Shown in pieces: positions 1-8,775 of a DNA stretch of 12,082 nucleotides (position 1 is its first letter; every line of letters starts with the position of its first letter). The translations under genes and the position numbers were made by a program. Source of the DNA: Actinomycetota bacterium (GTDB lineage Bacteria; Actinomycetota; Humimicrobiia; Humimicrobiales; Humimicrobiaceae); NCBI GenBank assembly GCA_022865545.1, contig JALHTA010000067.1:1-12082 (forward strand), given 5' to 3'. The notes beneath the pieces were generated by a model. The model saw nothing but the letters and a program-made list of their open reading frames with translations, ran no database searches and was not told where the DNA came from.

Positions 1-6
1 GGAATA

Positions 7-537
7 ATGGTTGAGAACAAAGAAACAGAAGATAAAGTAGAAGATAAAGTAGAAGAGAAAGTAGAAGATAAAGTAGAAGAGAAAGTAGAAGAGAAAGTGG
101 AAAAAGTAGTTGAAAAAAAAGAGGTTGCAGCGAAACCAAAGGAAACAAAAAAAGCAGCTAAAGGTGGAGCTACAATAGATGATATTCTTGCCAAAATTGA
201 GAATATGACCGTACTGGAGCTTTCAGAACTTGTAAAAGCTCTTGAAGACAAGTTTGGTGTAACCGCACAGGCAATGGTTGCAGCTGCGCCTGCAGCCGGA
301 GCAGCCGGAGCAGCAGTTGAGGAACAAACAGAATTTGATGTTATGCTCAAATCTGCCGGGCAGCGAAAGATAGAAGTCATAAAGACTGTTAGAAAGATAA
401 CCAGCCTTGGTCTTAAGGAAGCTAAGGAACTTGTAGACAAAGCACCTAATGCAGTCAAAGAAAAAATATCTTCCGAAGAAGCAGAAAAGATCAAAGAACA
501 GCTTGAAGAAGCTGGTGCTGAAGTGGAAGTAAAATAG
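7..537 (+). CDS. rplL: 50S ribosomal protein L7/L12 with a charged N-terminal extension
   Basis: L7/L12 forms the multimeric stalk of the large ribosomal subunit, which recruits and activates GTPases such as EF-G and EF-Tu. The protein is 176 residues, against about 120-130 usually. Residues 1-40 are a Lys/Glu/Val repeat, 41-54 an Ala/Lys linker, and about 55-88 the L10-binding dimerisation domain ([20 protein letters not shown]). Residues 92-103 are an Ala/Gly/Pro hinge, and 108-176 the globular C-terminal domain, with the factor-binding helix (K121, I122, I125, K126, R129) and [11 protein letters not shown] intact. The start is the ATG at 7, preceded by GGA at the very window edge, so most of its ribosome site is not visible. 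An in-frame GTG at 97 is the only likely alternative and would still leave an extension. The folded domains look fully functional; only the N-terminal extension is odd. Identity is certain, the exact start slightly less so. Confidence 0.96.
   Translation: MVENKETEDKVEDKVEEKVEDKVEEKVEEKVEKVVEKKEVAAKPKETKKAAKGGATIDDILAKIENMTVLELSELVKALEDKFGVTAQAMVAAAPAAGAAGAAVEEQTEFDVMLKSAGQRKIEVIKTVRKITSLGLKEAKELVDKAPNAVKEKISSEEAEKIKEQLEEAGAEVEVK
31..102 (+). repeat. 12-bp in-frame tandem repeat in rplL (six copies)
   Basis: Six consecutive 12-bp units of the form GA(T/G)AAAGTAGAA encode [24 protein letters not shown] (residues 9-32). Units differ only at the third base of the first codon, plus one GTA-to-GTG change in the last copy. 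A degenerate KVVE follows. The coding strand is almost pure purine here. Because the unit is a multiple of three, loss or gain of copies would keep the reading frame and change the protein by four residues each time. Confidence 0.95.
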
Positions 538-559
538 TTATTCCTAAAAAAACTAAAAG

Positions 560-595
560 ACATAAAGGTATAGTTAGATTACTATACCTTTATGT
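560..595 (+). terminator. Strong hairpin after rplL; terminator, attenuator or processing site
   Basis: Positions 560-574 and 581-595 are perfectly complementary (15 bp) around a 6-nt loop; the core arms are CATAAAGGTATAG and CTATACCTTTATG. It begins 22 nt after the rplL stop. The 3' arm is followed by ATATGTATAG, not by a run of T, so it is not a textbook intrinsic terminator. In Escherichia coli the same gap holds an attenuator and an RNase III site that lower rpoBC expression relative to rplL; a similar role here is inference from position. Confidence 0.55.
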
Positions 596-660
596 ATATG
601 TATAGCCAGACTTTAAGACCATATATATTGCTACATTATTGAGCATATTAAAGAAAGTGA

Positions 661-688
661 TTGACAGAGGTTTTTAATTTGGTATATT
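661..688 (+). promoter_or_regulatory. Predicted housekeeping-sigma promoter for rpoBC
   Basis: A perfect -35 box TTGACA (661-666) is followed after 16 bases by TATATT (683-688), which matches TATAAT at five of six positions. Transcription would start near 695, giving a leader of about 155 nt before the rpoB ATG. Position between the post-rplL hairpin and rpoB fits a dedicated rpoBC promoter. Confidence 0.72.
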
Positions 689-694
689 AATAGT

Positions 695-723
695 TTGTCG
701 GTTTTTTCCTGACTATTTATACT
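695..723 (+). promoter_or_regulatory. Possible second, tandem rpoBC promoter
   Basis: TTGTCG (695-700), 17 bases, then TATACT (718-723). The -10 is a 5/6 match and the -35 a 4/6 match with ideal spacing. In such A+T-rich DNA a match of this quality may arise by chance, so this is weaker than the upstream promoter. Confidence 0.3.
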
Positions 724-733
724 ATTATTTATA

Positions 734-752
734 AAACTATACTATATAGTTT
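734..752 (+). promoter_or_regulatory. Small hairpin in the rpoB leader
   Basis: AAACTATA (734-741) and TATAGTTT (745-752) pair perfectly around the 3-nt loop CTA. The stem is almost all A-T and would be weak in RNA; it is not followed by a T-run. Its role, if any, is unknown. Confidence 0.3.
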
Positions 753-850
753 GTTGTCTGGGTGCAAAAGTTTTTAATAAAATTTGCTATTTCCATGTTT
801 TTTACTACATTGATGCAACTTAAGACCTAATAAAAGAGGAGAATGAATTA

Positions 851-3800
851 ATGCAAAAAACAAACAAATTCCAAAGATATGATTTCGGCAGGATTCCAAA
901 AATAATGGAAATGCCGCATCTCCTGGATATCCAGAGGGAATCATTTCAATGGTTTCTTGATGAAGGGCTATTAGAAGCTCTTAAAGATATTTCTCCCATA
1001 GAAGATTTTACTGGAAATATGACCCTGGAATTTACCAGTTATAATTTTGATGAAAATATAGCCTCTCCTGATGACTGCAAGATGCAGGACATGTCTTATA
1101 CGGCTCCGCTTAAAGTCCTTGCCCGCTTCATCAATAAGGAAACAGGTGAGATAAAGGAGCAGGAAGTTTTCATGGGTGATATCCCCATGATGTCAGACAA
1201 AGGTACATTTATAATAAATGGTACAGAAAGAGTTGTAGTATCACAATTGGTCAGATCCCCGGGTGTTTATTTTGATACTGATATAGACAAGAAGACCGAG
1301 CGTGATATATATATGTGTAAGGTCATACCTACAAGAGGTTCCTGGATAGAAATAGAAACAGATAAGAAAAATATTGCATATGTAAGGATCGATAGAAGAA
1401 GAAAATTTTTACTTACTATATTTCTTAAGGCGATAGGATTTGGGAACAATGACGAACTATTGGAACTTTTTGGACCATTTGATAAGGAAAACTGTATTAA
1501 GAATACAATAGAAAAAGATGTTACAGAAACTGAAGAAGAAGCACTTATAGAGATCTATAAGAAATTAAGACCTGGTGAACCGCCGACTGTAGAAAGTGCC
1601 ACCAATCTTATTAGTTCATTATTCTTTAACTCCAAGAGATATGATTTCGGTAAGGTCGGACGTTATAAACTGGACCAGAAACTGATGGAGGAAGTGGATG
1701 AGAAAATTGCCGAAAAACTAAATGCACTTGATAAAAAACTGGAAATAGATCCAAGTGATAAATATATATTAAACAGTAAGGATATATTCCTGATAGTCAA
1801 ATATATAATACAGCTGATGGGTGGTTTAGGTGAAGTAGATGATATCGATCATTTTGGAAACAGGAGGATAAGGAACATTGGGGAACTTGTTCAAAACCAG
1901 GTAAGAATAGGTCTGTCAAGGATGGAGAGAGTCGTCAAGGAAAGAATGACCACCCAGGACCTTGATATGATAACTCCAAAATCACTTATAAATATAAGGC
2001 CTCTTGTAGCAAGTCTAAAAGAATTCTTTGGAAGTGGACAGCTTTCACAGTTTTTGGATCAGACAAACCCACTTGCGGAGATAACCCATAAAAGAAGACT
2101 ATCTGCGCTGGGTCCGGGAGGTCTTTCCAGGGAGAGAGCTGGCTTTGAAGTAAGGGACGTGCATTCCTCCCATTATGGAAGGATGTGCCCGATAGAGACT
2201 CCGGAAGGTCCTAATATCGGTTTGATAGGATCACTGGCTACTTATGCCAAATTAAATGAATTTGGTTTTATCGAAACACCTTACCGGAAAGTGATCAAAG
2301 GCAAGATAACAGATAATATTGAGTATCTTTCTGCCGACCAGGAAGAAGACTTCATTATTTCCCAGGCGACTGAGGGGATCGATTCAAAGGGAAACTTTAA
2401 GAATGAGAAAGTGCAAGCAAGGCATGGCGATGATATCATATTTGTAGAATCCAAGATGGTAGATTATATGGATGTATCACCCCAGCAGATATTTAGTGCT
2501 GCAGCATCTCTTATTCCATTTTTGGAGCATGATGATGCCAATAGGGCCCTTATGGGTTCCAATATGCAGCGCCAGGCAGTTCCACTGATCGACCCCGAAC
2601 CTCCGCTAATAGGGACCGGTATGGAAAAAGAACTGGCCCGTGACAGCGGGACACTTATTCTGGCCAAGGGCGATGGTATAGTTAAAGAAGTAAATGCTGA
2701 CAGTATTATTATAGATTATTCAAATAAGAAGGGCTTCGAACATAAGCTTTATAAATTTAAAAGGTCCAATCAGGGCACATGCATCAATCAGAGACCGCTT
2801 GTCTGGAGTGGCGATAAAGTAGAGAGGGGACAGGTAATAGGAGATGGTCCGGCTACCAGTTCCGGCGAACTTTCGCTTGGCAAGAATCTTAGATTGGCCT
2901 TTATGTCCTGGGAAGGATATAACTATGAAGATGCTATCATAATCTCCGAAAGGCTTGTAAAGGAAGACGTATTGTCTTCGATCCATATCTCAAAGCAGGA
3001 AGTCGAAGCCAGGATCACCAAGCTCGGTAATGAGGAGATCACAAGGGATATACCAAGTGTTGGGGAAGAAGTACTTAAGAATCTTGATGACCAGGGTATT
3101 ATCAGGATCGGGGCGGATGTAAAACCAGGAGATGTCCTGGTGGGGAAGATAACCCCTAAAGGAGAGACAGAACTTACTGCTGAGGAAAAACTCCTCAGGG
3201 CTATTTTTGGAGAAAAAGCCCGGGAGGTAAGAGATAGCTCTCTAAAGGTACCGCATGGGGAAAATGGAAAAGTATTGGATGTTCAGATCTTTTCAAGGGA
3301 AAAGGGACACGATCTCCCACCCGGAGTAAATGAACTGGTAAGGGTATTTATAGCTGAGAAGAGAAAGATATCTATAGGAGACAAGCTTGCCGGCAGGCAT
3401 GGAAATAAAGGTGTTATATCTGTGATACTGCCTGAAGAGGATATGCCTTATACTGAAGATGGAGAACCTGTTGATATCATATTTAATCCTCTTGGCGTAC
3501 CTTCAAGGATGAATGTTGGCCAGGTCCTGGAGACCCATCTCGGGGCAGCTGCTAAAAAGGGCCCAAAGAATAAAGAAAAAACAGATGGTGGTTCAGTATA
3601 TATGGCTACTCCGATATTTGATGGAGCTACTGAAGACGATATCAAGAAGTTTCTAAAAGAAGCAGGGATTTCAGAGACCGGAAAAACTGCCCTATATGAT
3701 GGTAGAAGCGGTGAGAAGCTTTCTAATGAGATTACTGTAGGATATGCATATGTACTCAAACTACTTCACCTGGTTGATGATAAAATACATGCAAGGTCGA

Positions 3801-4432
3801 CAGGACCATATTCGCTGGTGACCCAGCAACCCCTGGGAGGAAAGGCCCAATTTGGTGGACAAAGATTTGGCGAGATGGAAGTATGGGCCCTCGAAGCATA
3901 CGGAGCGGCTTATGCCCTGCAGGAGATGCTTACCATCAAATCCGATGATGTCACTGGAAGGGTAAAGACATATGAGGCCATAGTAAAGGGAGAAAATATT
4001 GAGAAACCCGGAATACCAGAATCATTTAAGGTCCTTATCAAGGAGATGCAGAGCCTTGGACTTGATGTAGAAGTCCTTTCGGAAGAGGGTAAGGAAATAA
4101 AAGTCGGCAAACCTGAAGATGAGATCATGAGAACCGTTGAAGAACTCGGGATCAATCTGGAAGTCGGACAAAGTCTTTTAGATGGAGGACTCCTGGAGGA
4201 GGAGGCCAAGAAGGAAGCTCCGGAACAAGAAGCAGATGACCAGCCGGATTCCGGAGAGTTATTAGTAGATCTGAAGGAAGATGACCAGAAAAAGAAGAAA
4301 AAGAAGGCTAAACCCGAATTGACCGAAGAAGAAAAAGAGATCCAAAAACAGATCGAAGCAAGCAAGGAAGAAGACGGAAAAGTCAAAAAAGGCAAAAAAG
4401 ATAAAAAAGACGAATCTAAAAATAATAAATAA
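851..4432 (+). CDS. rpoB: DNA-directed RNA polymerase subunit beta
   Basis: The beta subunit forms one pincer of RNA polymerase and half of the active centre. The protein is 1193 residues. Landmarks are the N-terminal [40 protein letters not shown], the rifampicin pocket (Q397 to S418), and the nucleotide-contacting lysines K845 and K853 in [12 protein letters not shown], equivalent to E. coli K1065 and K1073. The C-terminal clamp segment [20 protein letters not shown] is present. Rifampicin-pocket residues equivalent to E. coli Q513, D516, N519, H526 and S531 are all the common sensitive forms; the position equal to S522 is Ala, as in Bacillus. After LGLDVEVL comes an ELGINL extension like that of Actinomycetota, then a highly charged tail (about 1107-1193). 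The large E. coli inserts SI1 and SI2 are absent. The start is the ATG at 851 with AGAGGAG nine bases upstream. rpoC follows 32 bp after the stop. Confidence 0.98.
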   Translation: MQKTNKFQRYDFGRIPKIMEMPHLLDIQRESFQWFLDEGLLEALKDISPIEDFTGNMTLEFTSYNFDENIASPDDCKMQDMSYTAPLKVLARFINKETGEIKEQEVFMGDIPMMSDKGTFIINGTERVVVSQLVRSPGVYFDTDIDKKTERDIYMCKVIPTRGSWIEIETDKKNIAYVRIDRRRKFLLTIFLKAIGFGNNDELLELFGPFDKENCIKNTIEKDVTETEEEALIEIYKKLRPGEPPTVESATNLISSLFFNSKRYDFGKVGRYKLDQKLMEEVDEKIAEKLNALDKKLEIDPSDKYILNSKDIFLIVKYIIQLMGGLGEVDDIDHFGNRRIRNIGELVQNQVRIGLSRMERVVKERMTTQDLDMITPKSLINIRPLVASLKEFFGSGQLSQFLDQTNPLAEITHKRRLSALGPGGLSRERAGFEVRDVHSSHYGRMCPIETPEGPNIGLIGSLATYAKLNEFGFIETPYRKVIKGKITDNIEYLSADQEEDFIISQATEGIDSKGNFKNEKVQARHGDDIIFVESKMVDYMDVSPQQIFSAAASLIPFLEHDDANRALMGSNMQRQAVPLIDPEPPLIGTGMEKELARDSGTLILAKGDGIVKEVNADSIIIDYSNKKGFEHKLYKFKRSNQGTCINQRPLVWSGDKVERGQVIGDGPATSSGELSLGKNLRLAFMSWEGYNYEDAIIISERLVKEDVLSSIHISKQEVEARITKLGNEEITRDIPSVGEEVLKNLDDQGIIRIGADVKPGDVLVGKITPKGETELTAEEKLLRAIFGEKAREVRDSSLKVPHGENGKVLDVQIFSREKGHDLPPGVNELVRVFIAEKRKISIGDKLAGRHGNKGVISVILPEEDMPYTEDGEPVDIIFNPLGVPSRMNVGQVLETHLGAAAKKGPKNKEKTDGGSVYMATPIFDGATEDDIKKFLKEAGISETGKTALYDGRSGEKLSNEITVGYAYVLKLLHLVDDKIHARSTGPYSLVTQQPLGGKAQFGGQRFGEMEVWALEAYGAAYALQEMLTIKSDDVTGRVKTYEAIVKGENIEKPGIPESFKVLIKEMQSLGLDVEVLSEEGKEIKVGKPEDEIMRTVEELGINLEVGQSLLDGGLLEEEAKKEAPEQEADDQPDSGELLVDLKEDDQKKKKKKAKPELTEEEKEIQKQIEASKEEDGKVKKGKKDKKDESKNNK
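4169..4429 (+). other. Charged low-complexity C-terminal tail of RpoB
   Basis: Residues about 1107-1193 lie beyond the end of the conserved beta subunit. They run from an acidic part ([15 protein letters not shown]) through a run of six lysines (1147-1152) and [20 protein letters not shown] to a Lys-rich end ([18 protein letters not shown]). No fold or known motif is recognised; it is probably flexible and solvent-exposed. Confidence 0.85.
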
Positions 4433-4464
4433 ACTTTTTATATATTTCGAAAGGGCTTGATTAT

Positions 4465-7400
4465 ATGGTGATTAATTTAGATGTTAGTGATTTTAATGCG
4501 ATAAGAATCGGCTTGGCATCTCAAGAGAAAATAAGATCCTGGTCCAATGGCGAGGTCAAGAAGCCTGAGACGATCAATTATAGGACCTTGAAGCCTGAAA
4601 AGGATGGACTCTTCTGCGAGAGGATCTTTGGACCTACCAAGGATTGGGAGTGTTACTGCGGTAAGTATAAAAGAGTCAGGTTCAAGGGCATTATATGTGA
4701 GAGGTGTGGAGTAGAAGTGACCCGGTCAAATGTCAGGAGAGAAAGAATGGGTCATATAGAGCTTGCCTGCCCGGTATCACATATATGGTTCTTTAAGGGC
4801 GTACCTTCCCGTATGGGATATATACTGGATCTGAGTCCAAAGGATCTTGAGAAAGTACTTTATTTTGACTCCTATATTATTACAAATGTTAATAAGGAAA
4901 AAATAAAAGTCGATGAAGAAGGATTAAAGGAGATCCAGGGGAAAGCTCTAAAAAGAGCTAAAGAACTTCATGAATTAAGAATAAAAGAGATACATGCCAG
5001 TCAGGATGAGATAATTGAGACAATAGAAGTAATAGATGAAGAAGATCTCAACTTAGATGAAGAAGATAAGGAAGAAAATGACTCTGAACCGGATATAGAG
5101 GATGGTATAGAGGATGGCAATGAAGACAAAGAAGATAAGTCCGAAGTTGAGGACGAACCGGAAGAGCGGAAAGATATGTCCCTCTTAAAAACCAAGGCTG
5201 AGAAGAACAAATTAATAAAAGAAACTGAAAAAATGCTTGAAGAAGAAGAGGATATTTACTTAGAGGAAATCGAATTGATCAAGAGATCCAAAATATTCTT
5301 CTCAAAAATTGAAGAGAAGATGCTCGTCTCCGATGAAGCCCTGTTCAAAAAGATGTCAGAGATATATGGCGAATATTTTAGCGGTGATATGGGAGCTGAA
5401 GCAATAAGGGAACTTCTAAGCAATATAGATTGCGAAAAGGAAACCGAAGAGCTTAAAGGCATAATAAAGAAATCCAAGGGCCAGAAAAGAAGCAGAAGTA
5501 TAAAGAGACTCAAGATAATATCTTCATTTATCGGATCCAATAATAAACCGGATTATATGATACTTGAAGTATTGCCGGTAATACCGCCTGATCTTAGACC
5601 AATGGTACAGCTTGATGGTGGAAGATTCGCCACATCTGACCTGAATGACTTATACAGGAGGGTTATCAATAGGAATAACCGTTTGAAAAAGCTACTGGAA
5701 CTCGATGCACCTGAGATAATAATAAATAATGAAAAAAGGATGCTCCAGGAGGCGGTTGACGCACTCTTTGATAATGGAAGAAGGGGCCGTGCTGTCGTCG
5801 GAGCTGGAAACCGGCCATTAAAATCCCTTAGTGATATGTTAAAGGGAAAACAGGGACGGTTCAGACAGAACCTTTTAGGTAAGAGAGTCGATTATTCCGG
5901 AAGATCTGTAATTGTGGTCAATCCTAATCTTTCTCTTGGCCAGTGCGGACTTCCGAAGAAGATCGCACTTGAACTTTTTAAACCATTTGTGATGAAAAGA
6001 CTTGTTGATGAAGGATATGCCCAGAATATAAAAAGTGCCAAGACTATGGTCGATAAGACAAGCGACGAGGTCTGGGACATACTTGAAGATGTCATCAGAA
6101 ATCACCCGGTCCTATTAAACAGGGCTCCAACACTTCACCGTCTTGGTATACAGGCTTTCATGCCTATCTTAATAGAAGGTAAAGCCATACAGATACATCC
6201 GATGGTCTGTCCGGCGTTTAATGCGGATTTTGACGGTGACCAGATGGCGGTTCATGTTCCTCTTTCTAATGAAGCAAAGGCAGAGTCGATAATACTTATG
6301 CTTTCTGCTAATAATATACTTTCACCTGCAAGCGGAGAACCTGTAGTAGTTCCCTCGCAGGATATGGTCCTGGGGATCTATTACCTGACTTCCGAAAGAG
6401 AGAAAATAGAAGGCGAAGTGAGATTTTATAATAGTAGTGAGGATGCGCTGCTTGCATACAATTATGAAATAATATCGTTGCATACTCCTATTAAGGTAAA
6501 AATGATTGATAAAATAATAAGGACCACAGTAGGAAGACTTATATTCAACCAGACTCTTCCTAAAGAATACAGATTTGTGAATAAAGAGGTATCAAAAAAA
6601 GAGTTGATCGGAATCATTGTAGAGTGTATTGAAAAATTTTCACAATCGCAGATAGTCGAAATACTAGACGCCATCAAGGCTACAGGGTTTAAATATGCTA
6701 CAAGGTCGGGTCTTACGATAGGTGTGGACGATATCAAAATACCTGAAGAAAAATCTGAGATACTTAAGAAAGTAGAAGATAAGATCGAACAAATTGATGA
6801 TTACTTCAAACAAGGTCTTATTACAGATATTGAAAGGCATCAGAGGACCATACAGACATGGTCGCAGGCTAATGAAGATGTGGCCAATGCTATGGAAAAG
6901 AATTTTGATAAATTCAATTCAGTATATATGATGGCTACTTCCGGCGCCCGTGGAAATATCAAGCAGCTAAGGCAACTCGCAGGCATGAGAGGTCTTGTGG
7001 CAAATGCCCGTGGGGATATTATCGATAGTCCCATAAAATCTAATTTCAGGGAAGGATTAGATGTACTTGAGTACTTTATTTCTACACATGGCGCCAGACA
7101 GGGACTTGCAGATACAGCACTCCGGACAGCTGACTCCGGTTATCTTACCAGGAGACTGGTGGATGTTGCCCAGGACACTATGGTAACTATTAATGATTGC
7201 AAAACAGAGGAAGGTGTCTACCTCTATGTCCTGACACTTGAAGGGGAGCCTAATACAAACCTTGTAGGAAGGGTAAGCCTTGAAGCTGTCAAGAGCCCTA
7301 TTTCTAAGAAAGTAATAATAGAGGCTGGAGAAGAGATACTCACTAAGCATCTACAGAAATTTATTCATGCAAATATTGAAAATATCAAAGTAAGGTCCGT

Positions 7401-8718
7401 TATGAACTGTGAGGCAGATTCAGGTATCTGCCAGAAATGCTATGGACGTGATCTTGCTTCAAGAAAACTAGTTGAAATAGGCGAGGCAGTCGGTACGATC
7501 GCTGCTCAATCCATTGGTGAGCCGGGGACACAGCTTACTATGCGTACCTTCCATACTGGAGGTGTTGCCTCAACAGTTATCCAGAGGTCGATCAAGTCAC
7601 CAGTTGAAGGTACATTGATATTTAAAAAAGAACTCCTTGATGACCTGGGCCTAAAGAAGAAAGATTTCACAGAAAAGGATACTAATGAGATCATGGAGAT
7701 CAATATAGAACAGGTGCCGCATAAGCTAGTCTTCCAGATAAAAATGGAGAGAGGCGATGTGGTAGATGTTATAATCCCCAAAGGAGAGGTGCTCCAGATC
7801 AATAAGGATATAAAAGTAGCTGCGGGCGAGACTTTTGCTAAACTGATAATGACTGCAAAAAGAAAGACTCATGTCCATAAGCATGAAAAAACTTTTGAGG
7901 GTATTGATATAACAAGTGGTCTGCCAAGGGTAGTCGAGCTTTTTGAAGCAAGAAAACCAAAGGAACACTCATTTGTGGCTGAGATCTCAGGAAAGACAGA
8001 GATCCAGGATATTGATACCAGGTTCAGGATGATAACAATAAAGAGCAAGGACGGCAAACAGGAAAAAGCCTATCAGATTCCTAAAAGAGCCAAACTTAAT
8101 ATCAAAAATGGAGATAAAATAAATGCTGGTGACCAGATAACAGAGGGTCCTAGAAATCCACATGATATTTTAAGGATAAGCGGTATAAAGGATTGTCAGC
8201 AGTATCTTGTAAAAGAGGTCCAGAATGTATATAAATCACAGGGTGTTGATATCAATGACAAACATATTGAGGTCATTGTAAGGCAGATGCTTAAAAAGAT
8301 TACTATTATAGATCCTGGAGATACAGGCTATCTACCTGGACAACTTGTTGACAGACTGGATTTCAACAGGAAAAATAATGACCTTATATCAAATATGCAG
8401 CAGCCGGCCACAGCGACTCAGAATCTAATGGGAATCACAAAGGCGTCTCTTGCAACAGACAGCTTTCTGTCCGCAGCTTCATTCCAGGAGACTACAAGGG
8501 TGCTTACGGATGCTGCTCTTGAGAATAAAATAGACTGCCTTCACGGACTGAAGGAAAATGTAATAATAGGAAAGGCAATACCTGCAGGGACGGGTATGAA
8601 TAAGTTAAAAGATCATAAACTTTCCTATCCCGGATACCAGGAAGAGAACAAAGATGAAATAGAGATCCTGCAGGAATCCGAAGAGGACGATCTAAGGGAG
8701 ATTGAGATAAATATATAG
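4465..8718 (+). CDS. rpoC: DNA-directed RNA polymerase subunit beta-prime
   Basis: The beta-prime subunit carries the catalytic magnesium, clamp and trigger loop of RNA polymerase. The protein is 1417 residues, longer than mycobacterial (about 1316) or Bacillus (about 1200) RpoC. Seen in order: N-terminal zinc finger (C63, C65, C78, C81); an actinobacterial-type helical insert, about 145-285, widened by an acidic stretch (191-234); clamp and rudder motifs ([31 protein letters not shown]). Then come catalytic NADFDGDQM (D588, D590, D592), second zinc site (C912, C982, C989, C992), and the trigger loop TMRTFHTGG (M1026, H1030). An insert of about 110 residues (1036-1146) follows before [16 protein letters not shown] and the conserved end [17 protein letters not shown]. 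All catalytic and zinc residues are present. The start ATG at 4465 has AAAGGG nine bases upstream; a GTG directly follows as codon 2. rpoBC are presumably one transcript ending at the hairpin after rpoC. Confidence 0.98.
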   Translation: MVINLDVSDFNAIRIGLASQEKIRSWSNGEVKKPETINYRTLKPEKDGLFCERIFGPTKDWECYCGKYKRVRFKGIICERCGVEVTRSNVRRERMGHIELACPVSHIWFFKGVPSRMGYILDLSPKDLEKVLYFDSYIITNVNKEKIKVDEEGLKEIQGKALKRAKELHELRIKEIHASQDEIIETIEVIDEEDLNLDEEDKEENDSEPDIEDGIEDGNEDKEDKSEVEDEPEERKDMSLLKTKAEKNKLIKETEKMLEEEEDIYLEEIELIKRSKIFFSKIEEKMLVSDEALFKKMSEIYGEYFSGDMGAEAIRELLSNIDCEKETEELKGIIKKSKGQKRSRSIKRLKIISSFIGSNNKPDYMILEVLPVIPPDLRPMVQLDGGRFATSDLNDLYRRVINRNNRLKKLLELDAPEIIINNEKRMLQEAVDALFDNGRRGRAVVGAGNRPLKSLSDMLKGKQGRFRQNLLGKRVDYSGRSVIVVNPNLSLGQCGLPKKIALELFKPFVMKRLVDEGYAQNIKSAKTMVDKTSDEVWDILEDVIRNHPVLLNRAPTLHRLGIQAFMPILIEGKAIQIHPMVCPAFNADFDGDQMAVHVPLSNEAKAESIILMLSANNILSPASGEPVVVPSQDMVLGIYYLTSEREKIEGEVRFYNSSEDALLAYNYEIISLHTPIKVKMIDKIIRTTVGRLIFNQTLPKEYRFVNKEVSKKELIGIIVECIEKFSQSQIVEILDAIKATGFKYATRSGLTIGVDDIKIPEEKSEILKKVEDKIEQIDDYFKQGLITDIERHQRTIQTWSQANEDVANAMEKNFDKFNSVYMMATSGARGNIKQLRQLAGMRGLVANARGDIIDSPIKSNFREGLDVLEYFISTHGARQGLADTALRTADSGYLTRRLVDVAQDTMVTINDCKTEEGVYLYVLTLEGEPNTNLVGRVSLEAVKSPISKKVIIEAGEEILTKHLQKFIHANIENIKVRSVMNCEADSGICQKCYGRDLASRKLVEIGEAVGTIAAQSIGEPGTQLTMRTFHTGGVASTVIQRSIKSPVEGTLIFKKELLDDLGLKKKDFTEKDTNEIMEINIEQVPHKLVFQIKMERGDVVDVIIPKGEVLQINKDIKVAAGETFAKLIMTAKRKTHVHKHEKTFEGIDITSGLPRVVELFEARKPKEHSFVAEISGKTEIQDIDTRFRMITIKSKDGKQEKAYQIPKRAKLNIKNGDKINAGDQITEGPRNPHDILRISGIKDCQQYLVKEVQNVYKSQGVDINDKHIEVIVRQMLKKITIIDPGDTGYLPGQLVDRLDFNRKNNDLISNMQQPATATQNLMGITKASLATDSFLSAASFQETTRVLTDAALENKIDCLHGLKENVIIGKAIPAGTGMNKLKDHKLSYPGYQEENKDEIEILQESEEDDLREIEINI
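5035..5166 (+). other. Acidic low-complexity segment inside the RpoC helical insert
   Basis: Residues 191-234 hold 27 Asp or Glu out of 44 and only three Lys before the closing Arg. The flanks (about 146-190 and 236-285) are Lys/Glu-rich and look helical. In mycobacterial RNA polymerase the corresponding insert is known as an antiparallel helical hairpin; by analogy the acidic stretch would form its tip. That placement is inference. Confidence 0.75.
5095..5118 (+). repeat. Two-copy 12-bp tandem repeat in the acidic segment of rpoC
   Basis: ATAGAGGATGGT is followed directly by ATAGAGGATGGC, in frame, encoding IEDG twice (residues 211-218). Only the final base differs. The unit length equals that of the rplL repeat, though the sequence is different. 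Confidence 0.7.
7570..7902 (+). other. Trigger-loop insert of RpoC, resembling the SI3 type
   Basis: Residues about 1036-1146 separate TFHTGGVA from DITSGLPR. In Bacillus, Thermus and mycobacterial RpoC these motifs are only a few residues apart; in E. coli the 188-residue SI3 insert (two sandwich-barrel hybrid motifs) sits here. The insert contains IKSPVEGTL, then a Lys-rich linker, then [20 protein letters not shown] and [12 protein letters not shown]. The last part resembles the 'GAVL...VAGGETVA' pattern of SI3, so a single sandwich-barrel domain is likely. Confidence 0.7.
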
Positions 8719-8722
8719 CTAT

Positions 8723-8774
8723 AAAAAAGTGGTTGAAAACAACGCTCAAAATGTAGAGTTTAACCACTTTTTTT
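8723..8774 (+). terminator. Intrinsic terminator of the rpoBC transcript
   Basis: A perfect 12-bp stem pairs 8723-8734 (AAAAAAGTGGTT) with 8762-8773 (AACCACTTTTTT). It can extend inward by one G-U and two A-U pairs, and a run of seven T (8768-8774) follows the GC-containing core. It starts five bases after the rpoC stop. The A-run on the 5' side means it could also act on transcripts from the opposite strand. Confidence 0.88.
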
Positions 8775-8775
8775 A

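Larger units (their letters stand above)
538..850 (+). other. rplL-rpoB intergenic region (313 bp) with regulatory signals
   Basis: No gene is visible in this very A+T-rich gap. In order it holds a perfect 15-bp hairpin (560-595), about 65 bp with nothing recognisable, a near-consensus promoter (661-688), a weaker overlapping downstream promoter candidate (695-723), a small leader hairpin (734-752), and the rpoB ribosome-binding site AGAGGAG (835-841). The arrangement suggests partial or full uncoupling of rpoBC transcription from the upstream ribosomal protein operon. Confidence 0.7.

Noticed and set aside
97..537. GTG at 97 as the true rplL start, giving a protein of about 146 residues
   Set aside because: It lies inside the repeat with only a diffuse purine-rich stretch upstream, and the frame is open with clear coding repeats back to the ATG at 7, which is preceded by GGA. 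It would not remove the extension in any case.
754..783. A third promoter candidate in the rpoB leader (TTGTCT, 18 bases, TAAAAT)
   Set aside because: Both boxes are mediocre and the sequence is so A+T-rich that several equivalent choices exist; two better candidates lie upstream.
764..787. Short hairpin GCAAA/TTTGC in the rpoB leader
   Set aside because: Only five base pairs with a 14-base loop; too weak to support.
613..827. Direct repeats TTAAGACC (613-620 and 820-827) and CTACATT (631-637 and 805-811) in the rplL-rpoB gap
   Set aside because: Seven- and eight-base matches are expected by chance in 300 bp of A+T-rich sequence, and their order is not consistent between the two sites.
843..851. 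Two-codon minimal frame (ATG AAT TAA) whose stop overlaps the rpoB start
   Set aside because: The Shine-Dalgarno AGAGGAG is only one base from this ATG but nine from the rpoB ATG, which fits rpoB. A frame this short in A+T-rich DNA is expected by chance.
2030..2104. Possible rifampicin-resistance variant in RpoB (Ala at the position of E. coli S522)
   Set aside because: Ala is the normal residue here in Bacillus-type RpoB (NPLAE), and the main resistance positions (equivalent to 513, 516, 526 and 531) are all the usual sensitive residues.
3910..4395. Open frame of 161 codons on the - strand opposite the end of rpoB
   Set aside because: It is the complement of the GA-rich charged tail, giving Ser/Phe-rich low complexity with no recognisable domain. 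Other minus-strand frames inside rpoB, rpoC, rpsL, rpsG and fusA are likewise shadows of conserved genes.
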